In this document: in pieces, positions 1 through 6,820 of the stretch | Position numbering within the stretch: position 1 is the stretch's first letter | How the letters are laid out: the number at the start of each line of letters is the position of its first letter | The notes under the pieces: model-generated | Seen by the model: the letters and a program-made list of their open reading frames with translations, nothing else | Databases searched by the model: none | Told to the model about the DNA's origin: nothing | Made by a program: the position numbers and the translations under genes | Assembly: GCA_937873545.1 (NCBI GenBank) | Contig: CALMWI010000029.1 | Location: 1-11,861 of the forward strand | Length of the DNA stretch: 11,861 nt | Direction of reading: 5' to 3' | Source of the DNA: an uncultured bacterium | GTDB lineage: Bacteria > UBA4055

Positions 1-918
1 AACTTTATATCCGGATACTTTATCCATTATATCAACGATGCCTACTACCCCTATACCTGCCTGCAGGGCGTGATAAGCCGCTATCAGTCCGACATTTCCG
101 CTTCCGACAATAAATACTTTTTCGGATGATTTAATCAGATCCCGGTTGACAAGTGTCTGGAATGCTCCCGCGCCGTAAACTCCGGGAAGGTCGTTGCCGG
201 GGAAAACGAGACTTCTCTCTCTTGCGCCTCCCGAAACGATAAGTCCCTGAAAATCAACGAGCGAATATTTTCCGTTGTTTTTATATACGCCTGCTTTTTT
301 ATCTTTATAAATGCCTACTACGCTTGTTTCGTACAGAACGGTGATATTGTTGTTCTCAAGGATCTGTTTTTCCAAAAGCGCGGCGATCTCGAAACCTCTG
401 GTTCCTGCATAACTGTCTTCCTGGGAACCGAAAAATTTGTGGGTCTGCAGAAGAAGTTTTCCGCCAAGTTTGTCTTTGTCTTCAACGATCACAACTTTAA
501 ATCCGAGCTTGGCCAGTTCAAGAGCCGATGTCAGACCAGAAGGGCCTCCGCCGATAACGAGCACATCGGTTATTATTTCTTCTATCCGCTGTATAAAATC
601 AGCCTTGTCATCGTGTGGAAGTTCAGGTACATGATTCAGGGTTCTCACATCCATTCCGTTTTTTAAAGGTGTTACGCATGATTTGAGAGGCATTCCGTCT
701 ATTATCACGGTACATTGGGAACACTGCCCGTTAGCGCAGAAAATGCCCTGCGGAGAATCGTCCTTTTTGTGGATCGAGAATTTTTTGATCCCGTTCGCAA
801 ACAGCGCGGAACTCACAGGTTCGTTTTCAAAACCTTTCATTTCCCGACCGTCAAAATAAAAAACTACTTCCTTACCTGATTTTGCTTCAAGTACAGGATG
901 CTGTGTTATTCTGTTCAT
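1..918 (-). CDS. [2Fe-2S]/FAD-dependent oxidoreductase, sarcosine oxidase alpha-like (3' end beyond window)
   Basis: The frame is open from ATG at 918 to the window edge, giving the first 306 residues. Residues about 15-95 form a ferredoxin-like domain with C61-x4-C66-x2-C69-x11-C81, the usual [2Fe-2S] ligand spacing. A first Rossmann fold follows: GGGPSG at 123-128 and an acidic residue (E146) closing the FAD ADP-binding fold. The FPGNDLPGV segment at 239-247 and a second dinucleotide motif, GSGNVG at 272-277, point to NAD(P)H binding. This order matches the N-terminal half of heterotetrameric sarcosine oxidase alpha and related proline or opine dehydrogenase and HcnB-type flavoproteins. The part that would separate these families (GcvT-like domain or extra Fe-S clusters) is missing. 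The gene lies 29 bp after glyA, with a short AAGG ribosome site 8 nt before the ATG, so it is probably co-transcribed. The substrate is unknown; a link to glycine/one-carbon metabolism is inferred from context only. Confidence 0.85.
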   Translation of the reverse strand, partial: MNRITQHPVLEAKSGKEVVFYFDGREMKGFENEPVSSALFANGIKKFSIHKKDDSPQGIFCANGQCSQCTVIIDGMPLKSCVTPLKNGMDVRTLNHVPELPHDDKADFIQRIEEIITDVLVIGGGPSGLTSALELAKLGFKVVIVEDKDKLGGKLLLQTHKFFGSQEDSYAGTRGFEIAALLEKQILENNNITVLYETSVVGIYKDKKAGVYKNNGKYSLVDFQGLIVSGGARERSLVFPGNDLPGVYGAGAFQTLVNRDLIKSSEKVFIVGSGNVGLIAAYHALQAGIGVVGIVDIMDKVSGYKV

Positions 919-947
919 TTCGTTAGCCTTAGTAATAATTCTATATT

Positions 948-2222
948 TTAATCGTAAAGAGGATATTTTGTGCTTAAAGTGATGACTTCCTTTTTTATTT
1001 CTTCAAGAAGAGCTTCGTTTTTGTAATCGTTGGCCACTCTTGCGATCATTTTTGCAATAGTCTTCATATCTTCAGTTGTGAAACCTTTCGTTGTAGCAGC
1101 AGGCGTTCCGAGCCTTACACCGCTGGTAATCATCGGCTTTCTTTTATCGTAAGGAACCATATTTTTGTTCGTTGTGATACCTGCTTTTTCAAGCGCGCCT
1201 TCAAGGCCTTTCCCTGAAACCTCTTTATCGCTCAGGTCAAGAAGCACTATGTGGTTGTCCGTACCTCCCGAAACGACTTTAAATCCCTGAGCCATTAGTT
1301 CTTTCGCAAGAGCCTGAGCGTTATCAAGAACTCTCTGCTGATAATCTTTGAAATCAGGTTGAAGTGCTTCTTTGAAAGCTACAGCTTTTGAAGCTATAAC
1401 ATGTTCGAGCGGTCCTCCCTGGATACCTGGGAATATTACAAAGTCGAGAGCTTCAGTCAGAGTTTTAGGTGCTGTCATGTTTTTTAGCATTATTTCACCG
1501 CCTTCAAAGTCGGAAAGTATCATTCCGCCTCTTGGTCCTCTAAGAGTCTTGTGCGTTGTTGTGGTAACAACATGAGAGTAGGGAATAGGTGATGGATGTA
1601 AACCCGCAGCTACCAGACCGGCTATATGTGCCATGTCCGTTACGAACCATGCCCCCACTTTATCGGCGATTTCTCTGAATTTTTTAAAATCAATGAATCT
1701 CGGATATGCTGATGCGCCTGCTATAATAATTTTAGGTTTGCATTCAAGCGCTAGCCGTTCAAGTTCCGCATAATCAATAAATCCGTTCTCGGTTACTCCG
1801 TAAGGCACGATATTATAAAGTCTTCCCGTGAAGTTGACAGGAGAACCGTGAGTCAGGTGGCCGCCCATGGAAAGGTTCATTCCCATTATTGTATCTCCCG
1901 GTTCAGCGAGCGCCATATAAACTCCCATATTCGCCTGCGAGCCGCTGTGGGGCTGAACATTCGCCCATTTACAGTTAAAGAGTTTCTTTGCTCTTTCGAT
2001 CGCAATAGTCTCAGCTTCGTCAACATTTGCGCAGCCGCCGTAATATCTTTTACCGGGATATCCTTCGGCATATTTATTGGTCATGACCGAACCGAGAGCT
2101 TCAAGAACTGCTTTGGAAACGAAATTTTCCGAAGCTATAAGTTCGATCTTATCGCATTGTCTTCTTTTTTCATTCTCTATGGTCTGATAAATCTCAGGAT
2201 CGAAATCTTTTAGAATACTCAT
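948..2222 (-). CDS. glyA: Serine hydroxymethyltransferase
   Basis: Cytosolic PLP enzyme that interconverts serine plus tetrahydrofolate with glycine plus 5,10-methylene-tetrahydrofolate, the main source of one-carbon units. The 424 residues fit the usual bacterial length of about 410-430. The PLP Schiff-base lysine is K225 in TTTTHKTLRGPRGG (221-233 region). Other hallmarks are ELIASENF at 27-34, YPGKRYYGG at 55-63, the HSGSQAN segment at 92-98, THGSPVNFTG at 124-133 and DMAHIAGL at 196-203 (D196 pairs with the PLP ring nitrogen). All expected active-site segments are present and no frame break is seen. The ATG is preceded by AGGAG at 2229-2233 with good spacing. It follows rpiB by 18 bp; rpiB-glyA adjacency is also known in Bacillus-type genomes. 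The family assignment is secure. Confidence 0.98.
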   Translation of the reverse strand: MSILKDFDPEIYQTIENEKRRQCDKIELIASENFVSKAVLEALGSVMTNKYAEGYPGKRYYGGCANVDEAETIAIERAKKLFNCKWANVQPHSGSQANMGVYMALAEPGDTIMGMNLSMGGHLTHGSPVNFTGRLYNIVPYGVTENGFIDYAELERLALECKPKIIIAGASAYPRFIDFKKFREIADKVGAWFVTDMAHIAGLVAAGLHPSPIPYSHVVTTTTHKTLRGPRGGMILSDFEGGEIMLKNMTAPKTLTEALDFVIFPGIQGGPLEHVIASKAVAFKEALQPDFKDYQQRVLDNAQALAKELMAQGFKVVSGGTDNHIVLLDLSDKEVSGKGLEGALEKAGITTNKNMVPYDKRKPMITSGVRLGTPAATTKGFTTEDMKTIAKMIARVANDYKNEALLEEIKKEVITLSTKYPLYD

Positions 2223-2240
2223 TTTACTCTCCTAAAGGGT

Positions 2241-2675
2241 TTAAATATTATCCAGTAAATCCACTCTTCTTTTATGTCTGCCGCCCAGAAAATCAGTTTT
2301 TAAAAAAACATCCGTGATCTCAAGAGCGGTTTGAAAGTCTATAAATCTTCCGCCCAGGGCAAGAATATTCGCGTCATTATGCTCTCTTGCCAGTTTGGCA
2401 TACTCCGAACAGTGACACAATGCTGCTCTTATACCCTTAAATCTGTTCGCGGCGATCGAAATCCCTATTCCTGTTCCGCAGATTACAATACCGAAATCTC
2501 CGTCTTTTAATACCGCACGGGCGACTTTTGCACCGTATTCAGGATAATCCACTGAGTCTTCGGAAAAAGTACCGAGATCATCAACAGAGTAGCCTTTTCG
2601 ATTCAAGGCTGCTGAAAGTTCGCTTTTAAGCTCAAATCCGCCGTGATCGGAACCGATATGAATAATTCTGCCCAT
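2241..2675 (-). CDS. rpiB: Ribose-5-phosphate isomerase B
   Basis: Cytosolic isomerase of the RpiB/LacA/LacB family that interconverts ribose 5-phosphate and ribulose 5-phosphate in the non-oxidative pentose phosphate pathway, supplying ribose for nucleotides. The 144 residues match the family's usual length of about 140-150. The N-terminal GSDHGG (8-13) binds substrate. C66 in VICGTGIGIS is the catalytic cysteine position, and the following glycine-rich loop makes the anion hole. HNDAN at 99-103 supplies the ring-opening histidine. GGR at 108-110 and GGRHKRR at 131-137 carry the phosphate-binding arginines. A cysteine at 66 favours true RpiB over the LacB partner subunit, and a single gene rather than a lacAB pair agrees. 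It starts 12 bp after the TPR gene with only a weak ribosome site, so translation may depend on the upstream gene. Confidence 0.96.
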   Translation of the reverse strand: MGRIIHIGSDHGGFELKSELSAALNRKGYSVDDLGTFSEDSVDYPEYGAKVARAVLKDGDFGIVICGTGIGISIAANRFKGIRAALCHCSEYAKLAREHNDANILALGGRFIDFQTALEITDVFLKTDFLGGRHKRRVDLLDNI

Positions 2676-2687
2676 AAGTGGCTGTGC

Positions 2688-4091
2688 CTATAAAGATTTC
2701 AGGTATGTTTCTATATACTTCACTTCTTCCCATTCAACATTGATCCATTTGTAACATTCTCTTGAAGGAAGCCTTATTTTATTGTTGGTAAAGTAATCTG
2801 ACTTTGATGGGACCTGGCCGCTTTCTTTCATGGCGTGCGTTCTTCTCGTATCGCCAGACTTTTCATATAGACCGTAAGCAATTACAAAAACAAGTTTATC
2901 CTGGTAATCGATACCTGTTTCGCAAGCCCCGATCGATTCGCTGTAAATCGCAGCCCATGTTTTAAAAATGTTGATATTTCTTGAATTTTTTGCAAGCGCT
3001 CTTGTGCATTCTGACCTTGCATCTGTGAATCTTTTCTTTTCGGTATATAGCTTAGCCAGGTTGATATTGTAAAGCTCGTTTGCCGGATCGAGTTTGATTG
3101 CTTTCTGGTTGTAGTATATGGACCTTTCGATGTTGTTCTTGTTTATTTTTATCAGTTTTTTAACAGCTTTCAGGTCGTTCGGATTTGATTCAAGAACTTT
3201 TTCAAGCATTTCAGACGCTTTCTGAGTGTTCCCCTCGTCGTAATATATTGAAGCGAGCCGTTCGATAGTTCTGGAGTCATTTGGATTTGACTTGAGATTG
3301 TTTTCCAGTTTAACTTTTAAAGCCTGCTGGTCAAGAAATTTAGATATAAGAAATGTAAGAAGGTTGTTTATCTCTTCGTCTTCCGGATTGGATTCGATGT
3401 ACTCTTCGAAGTATTCGATCGCGGCAACCGCGTTTTCTTCGATCTCAGGATCATCGGGGTTTTCAACTTTCAAGTTTTCAGCAAGCTGGTAGTGATATTT
3501 TCCGGCTTTTTTCAAAAGAGTGAAATCGCGCTCTTTAGTGGTGTCAGCCTTGTCGAGTTCTATCATTCTTTCCGCAATACCTATTGCCTTGTCTATTTTC
3601 CCTTCCGTAACATATATATAATCAAGCTGAATCAGAACCTGAGGATGGTCCGGTTTCAAAAGTGAAAATCGTTCATAATCGGCTTTAGCAGAATCTCTCA
3701 GCCCCAGTTCTTCATATCCCTGTCCGCGCCAGAAAAGAAGAACATTTTTTGCATGATCAAAATCCGGATCAATAGCTATTATCTGATTTATGTATTCAAC
3801 CATGTCTCTGAATTTTTTCTGCTGTTTTTTCGTCTGCGAAAAGCTGGAAAATTTATTAATATCGTTCTTCTGAGAATCTGTGAGCGGTATTTTTTCTTTT
3901 TTTACTTCAGGCGCAGCGGGTTCTTCAGCCGGCGTGTCGGCTTGAGCAAAAGAGATATCTTTTGCATTCCCGCCTGAATTATTTTCAAACGCTGCAGTAT
4001 TATCAGCCTTTATTGCCTGAGTCTGAGAGCCGCAGCTTATCACTGAGAAAACTGCGCATAGCGCAAATACAATTACGGTCAGTTTTTTCAT
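2688..4091 (-). CDS. TPR-repeat lipoprotein, function unknown
   Basis: The first 20 residues are a lipoprotein signal peptide: KK at 2-3, a hydrophobic core, then V-I-S-C with C20 as the predicted lipidated residue. G21 and S22 follow instead of Asp, so by the E. coli Lol rule it would go to the outer membrane, facing the periplasm. Residues 22-75 are a low-complexity Ala/Glu/Pro/Lys linker. From about 85 to 420 there is an alpha-helical solenoid of tetratricopeptide repeats, clearest where NPND-type turns recur about every 34 residues (269-272, 303-306, and a related LDPANE at 335-340). The C-terminus (430-467) is not TPR-like and carries two cysteine-containing or aromatic segments (C446, W449, W454). 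No catalytic motif is seen. TPRs usually hold proteins together, and the neighbours are a barrel and another lipoprotein, so a scaffold role in an envelope complex is inferred. A strong GGAGG at 4097-4101 sits 5 nt before the ATG. Confidence 0.85.
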   Translation of the reverse strand: MKKLTVIVFALCAVFSVISCGSQTQAIKADNTAAFENNSGGNAKDISFAQADTPAEEPAAPEVKKEKIPLTDSQKNDINKFSSFSQTKKQQKKFRDMVEYINQIIAIDPDFDHAKNVLLFWRGQGYEELGLRDSAKADYERFSLLKPDHPQVLIQLDYIYVTEGKIDKAIGIAERMIELDKADTTKERDFTLLKKAGKYHYQLAENLKVENPDDPEIEENAVAAIEYFEEYIESNPEDEEINNLLTFLISKFLDQQALKVKLENNLKSNPNDSRTIERLASIYYDEGNTQKASEMLEKVLESNPNDLKAVKKLIKINKNNIERSIYYNQKAIKLDPANELYNINLAKLYTEKKRFTDARSECTRALAKNSRNINIFKTWAAIYSESIGACETGIDYQDKLVFVIAYGLYEKSGDTRRTHAMKESGQVPSKSDYFTNNKIRLPSRECYKWINVEWEEVKYIETYLKSL

Positions 4092-4096
4092 TAGTT

Positions 4097-4101
4097 CCTC
4101 C
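4097..4101 (-). promoter_or_regulatory. Strong Shine-Dalgarno of the TPR lipoprotein gene
   Basis: GGAGG on the minus strand, 5 nt before the ATG at 4091 and inside the 18-bp gap after the barrel gene. It fixes the start and suggests independent, efficient initiation, unlike the weak sites before rpiB and before the first gene of the run. Confidence 0.75.
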
Positions 4102-4109
4102 AGTTATCA

Positions 4110-5387
4110 TTAATCATCATATTTTTCTTTCTTTAGTCTCCAGCTGTCGGACGAGATCAGGTTGAATTGAAGCTTAAAAATATTATCTTCAAGCCCGTTG
4201 TCTTCTGCTGATCCTGACTGAGTTAAGCTGAGTTTTATCTCTATATTTGTTTTATCGCGATTGAAAGGAAAGTTTACACCGAAAGTTTCTGTAATGTCAT
4301 AAATTGCTTCACTGCCAAATTCATAAGGTCGTTTTTCTGCAGTGAAATAAGCCGAATAAACCATTCTCTTATAGTACGGATCATATTTTCTGTGTCGCGG
4401 ATCATAGCTGACTCCGAAAATATTCCTTGAATAATTCGAGAGGTCAATTTTATCAATGCCAAGATCAAGTCCCGAAAACTGCTTGACCGAATAATCATAA
4501 GAGAACAAAAATTTTGAGTAATTGTAGGTAAAACCGATCCCGAATTCTACAGGCCATTCAGGACTTTCCACTTCATATTCGTTAAATGAAATCTCTTCCA
4601 GCAGAGTGCCGTAAGAGGTTGTCCTTTCGAATCCTGAAATTTTATTCACATACGAGTACAACGGAACGGAAAACTGCCCGCCAACTTTTATACCAAGAGG
4701 AGAACTGTACAAAAATCCTCCTCCCGCAGTGAAGTGGAACAGCTGTGTTTTTTCGCTGCTCTCAAAATATTTTTCCCAGTCCGTAACCCTGACCGAATCC
4801 GAGGCATCCCAAACATATGTAGTATATTTGTATCTTCTCACTTCATCATAATTACCAAGCTTGAAAGACGCATTTATTGCTGCCGAGAGACCATTGTTTA
4901 TTCCCTTTCCGTAAATAAGAGAGATATTTGAAATGCTCCCCTTTTTATTTTCAAGGGTCATTATGGTGGTGTTCTCGAAGCTTTCAGGTACGGCAACTTC
5001 ACTTTCTGAAACGCTGGTAATATCACTTACGGAAACGGGATAATATGAAAATCCGAAAAAATGTCTGTCGCCGAAAGGCAGGGCAAAACTTATGTCTTCA
5101 AAAGTAAACCTGTCATAGTCCGATTTAATGCCTTCGGCGTTCTCGGTACTATGGGCATAATAGGATGCAGATAACGAAAAACTTGTGTTCGACAGATTAG
5201 CCCACGAAGCGTAGTTATGATTTTTCAGGATCAGTGAATCAGCGAAAGCAAAACCTGTTGAATTATTGAGAGTAGGTTCAATATCACCGATCGACAGTGA
5301 GGAAAAAGATGAAGTATCGGAAAACAGGCACGATATGGAAATTAAAGTGAGCATCAGTATATTTTTTATCATTTTTTTTAATTCCAT
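4110..5387 (-). CDS. Predicted outer-membrane beta-barrel protein (PorV/FadL-like), function unknown
   Basis: The N-terminus has lysines at 4, 5 and 8 and a hydrophobic core to about residue 22, with a likely signal peptidase I cut near S23. C20 is not in a good lipobox (Ser at -3), so I favour a processed, non-lipidated export signal. The mature protein is rich in alternating aromatic and polar residues typical of transmembrane beta-strands, for example the strands around 66-75, 105-117, 155-175, 225-245 and 283-300. A segment at about 43-66 (TGFAFAD, then NYASWANLSNTSF) resembles the N-terminal gly-aromatic region of PorV/PorQ and FadL-like barrels, where short helices plug the barrel. The C-terminus does not end in the usual aromatic residue: a charged tail (KKEKYDD) follows the last strand. 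It starts 2 bp after the lipoprotein gene and 18 bp before the TPR gene. Transported substrate or partner unknown. Confidence 0.75.
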   Translation of the reverse strand: MELKKMIKNILMLTLISISCLFSDTSSFSSLSIGDIEPTLNNSTGFAFADSLILKNHNYASWANLSNTSFSLSASYYAHSTENAEGIKSDYDRFTFEDISFALPFGDRHFFGFSYYPVSVSDITSVSESEVAVPESFENTTIMTLENKKGSISNISLIYGKGINNGLSAAINASFKLGNYDEVRRYKYTTYVWDASDSVRVTDWEKYFESSEKTQLFHFTAGGGFLYSSPLGIKVGGQFSVPLYSYVNKISGFERTTSYGTLLEEISFNEYEVESPEWPVEFGIGFTYNYSKFLFSYDYSVKQFSGLDLGIDKIDLSNYSRNIFGVSYDPRHRKYDPYYKRMVYSAYFTAEKRPYEFGSEAIYDITETFGVNFPFNRDKTNIEIKLSLTQSGSAEDNGLEDNIFKLQFNLISSDSWRLKKEKYDD

Positions 5388-5398
5388 TTTTATTCCCC
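5388..5398 (-). promoter_or_regulatory. Shine-Dalgarno buried in the upstream gene's last codons (translational coupling)
   Basis: On the minus strand the upstream lipoprotein gene ends GGGGAA-TAA, followed after two bases by the barrel gene's ATG at 5387. The GGGG (5395-5398) lies in the last Gly-Glu codons, 7 nt before the ATG. A ribosome finishing the first gene is therefore placed on the second start, which suggests matched production of the two proteins. It also supports 5387 over the internal ATG five codons later. Confidence 0.65.
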
Positions 5399-6607
5399 GA
5401 CAATGATATATGAAACATTGATTTTGGGTTTTTTAAATACGCTGTATCCGAAGGGCGAACCCCAGTTTTTGGTCTTTATTAGGAACCCGAAATTATTATC
5501 GGGATTCCTGATCCAGTTCTGTATAACTGCATCCATAACCAGATAATTGGCTGAATCGCTCAGGTTGATTTTATAATCCCATGGGTTAAGACCGTCGTAG
5601 TTATATGTTTCCTCATTCGAATACCAAAGCGAATCGGTCAATATATATATCGAGATCTCTTTATTCGTTGATACATTATTCGAGATCGATCCGTAAAAAG
5701 GATCAAAATCATCGGCAACAGCCGTAAGATCTAATCTTCCGGTAATTACAACGGCTGAAGTATCGATACCGCTAAGGTCAATTCTGCAGGCATAACTTTC
5801 GCCCGAAATTCCGCCGAGCTTAATTTTATCCTGAGCCAGATCAATAAATGAGTGTTTTTTTTCAACAAGAGAAATGTCATCAGCGATGTATGCACTGTCA
5901 ACTTCGGAAACAGTTATGATTGAGTCCCCGCCGTCTGTTGCGGTCAGCGTGTCCGGATAAGAGTAAAATGAGTATATTTTCGGCCTGAGTGAAGTATATG
6001 CCCATTTCGAGGAATATAATTTGATTACAGGTGATATGTTGCTGCCGGACTGATCTTTCAGGTAAAAGCTTTCAGTTTGTGTGCTTACAGTATCGTCAGC
6101 TGCCCACTGGGTCAGTGAAAGGCTGTCAAGCGGTATTCTGATCATGTATAGTGAGGAGTCAAGTAGTGTTACATCGCATAAAGCGAACGGTACTGCCGGA
6201 AGATCAAAATCAGTCTGTTCGGCCGTAGAATCAGTCCATAACGCTTCAGTCTTAAAAACTTCTATTCTTTTGCCTATTACAAGCGGGTCGGAAGAGTTAA
6301 TTTTGTAAACGATATATGCAGAATCGAGACTGTCTGCAGCCAGAGGCAGATCGGTCTTGAATACCGATTCGGCCCATGCGGTCGTGTCACCCGCGATAAT
6401 ATCCCTTCCGATATAAACATAACCGTCATTTATGCTTCTTTTTGCGTACAATACGGTATCGTTGTTCAAGACTACCGAAGCAGTATCTGCATAAAAATTC
6501 GGGTCCTGAGGATCGAAAATACCGCTGCTGTCGTACTTTTGTGAGCAGGAGATCATAAAAACAATTACTGCTGTGAAGATTGTGATCCTGATGTGTTTTA
6601 TTTCCAT
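5390..6607 (-). CDS. DNRLRE-like lipoprotein, function unknown
   Basis: A 405-residue exported protein. The signal is H/R/K-containing (K4, H5, R7) with a hydrophobic stretch 8-20 ending M-I-S-C, so C21 is the predicted lipid-bearing residue; S22 at +2 favours outer-membrane sorting by the E. coli rule. The remainder is beta-rich, with many Asp/Ser/Thr. The C-terminal part (about 355-402) has the signature end of DNRLRE-type domains: a V-x-x-W step (VIQNW at 361-365), an N-N-x-G-F-x-I segment (371-377), then a P-x-I-N-V-S-Y strand (394-400). Residues about 60-105 (VYIGRD, then a strand ending DSAYIVY) look like the domain's opening strands. DNRLRE domains are surface or adhesive beta-sandwich modules of unclear role. 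It is the first gene of the run, 80-90 nt after the promoter, with a weak GGAAA ribosome site. Domain call moderate, function unknown. Confidence 0.75.
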   Translation of the reverse strand: MEIKHIRITIFTAVIVFMISCSQKYDSSGIFDPQDPNFYADTASVVLNNDTVLYAKRSINDGYVYIGRDIIAGDTTAWAESVFKTDLPLAADSLDSAYIVYKINSSDPLVIGKRIEVFKTEALWTDSTAEQTDFDLPAVPFALCDVTLLDSSLYMIRIPLDSLSLTQWAADDTVSTQTESFYLKDQSGSNISPVIKLYSSKWAYTSLRPKIYSFYSYPDTLTATDGGDSIITVSEVDSAYIADDISLVEKKHSFIDLAQDKIKLGGISGESYACRIDLSGIDTSAVVITGRLDLTAVADDFDPFYGSISNNVSTNKEISIYILTDSLWYSNEETYNYDGLNPWDYKINLSDSANYLVMDAVIQNWIRNPDNNFGFLIKTKNWGSPFGYSVFKKPKINVSYIIVGE

Positions 6608-6665
6608 GCTTTTTCCGGTTTTTATTCTTCAGGTCTGTAAACTTTTTTTATACTGCATTTGTTCA

Positions 6666-6685
6666 CTTTTTACCTTAATAAAAAG
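6666..6685. repeat. Perfect 7-bp inverted repeat at the predicted start of the minus-strand transcript
   Basis: CTTTTTA (6666-6672) and TAAAAAG (6679-6685) are exact reverse complements around a 6-base centre. The element lies directly downstream of the minus-strand -10 box, covering roughly +2 to +21 of the predicted transcript. It could be a repressor operator or a weak 5' hairpin. A terminator is unlikely: the stem is A/T only apart from one pair, and no clear U-tract follows. Confidence 0.4.
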
Positions 6686-6693
6686 CGTCCGTT

Positions 6694-6723
6694 AATATAA
6701 TCGAAATCACTATGCTTAGTCAA
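6694..6723 (-). promoter_or_regulatory. Sigma70-like promoter of the six-gene minus-strand run
   Basis: On the minus strand, TTGACT (6718-6723, 5 of 6 to consensus) is followed after 18 bp by TATATT (6694-6699, 5 of 6). The start would fall near 6687, leaving a leader of about 80 nt before the ATG at 6607. It is the best promoter match in the window and sits where one is needed. Confidence 0.6.
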
Positions 6724-6729
6724 CCAAAT

Positions 6730-6760
6730 TTTTATGATGATTAATTACTTATTTTATGAT
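6730..6760. repeat. Two direct repeats of TTTTATGAT, 22 bp apart (Pho-box-like phasing)
   Basis: TTTTATGAT occurs at 6730-6738 and 6752-6760; on the minus strand both read ATCATAAAA. The start-to-start distance is exactly 22 bp, twice the 11-bp unit of proteobacterial Pho boxes, whose units contain TCATAAA. The middle 11-bp unit is degenerate (about 5 of 11 matches). The element lies between the two divergent promoters, just upstream of the minus-strand -35 box and about 60-90 bp before the phosphate transporter start. The repeats are observed; PhoB-type binding is inference. Confidence 0.4.
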
Positions 6761-6788
6761 TGCATATAACATTTGGATTATTTAGATT
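6760..6788 (+). promoter_or_regulatory. Possible weak promoter of the phosphate operon
   Basis: TTGCAT (6760-6765), a 17-bp spacer and TAGATT (6783-6788, 4 of 6). The -35 match is poor and overlaps the end of the second direct repeat, as expected of an activator-dependent promoter. The leader to the ATG at 6821 would be about 26 nt. Tentative. Confidence 0.3.
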
Positions 6789-6820
6789 TACACCGCTGAC
6801 AAATGAATACGGGCTGATCT

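Noticed and set aside
437..666. Two overlapping plus-strand frames of 65 and 75 codons
   Set aside because: They lie opposite the conserved FAD domain of the oxidoreductase, have no ribosome site, and their proteins have no recognisable composition or motif.
1848..2213. Plus-strand 121-codon frame
   Set aside because: It is antisense to conserved glyA sequence; the open frame is a by-product of codon use there.
4110..5387. Barrel protein as a lipoprotein because of C20 in the signal peptide
   Set aside because: Position -3 is Ser and the hydrophobic core continues past the cysteine to a better signal peptidase I site near S23.
6803..6817. Four-codon upstream frame (ATG AAT ACG GGC TGA) ending 3 bp before the transporter start
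   Set aside because: It could act as a leader peptide, but has no ribosome site and such tiny frames arise easily by chance.
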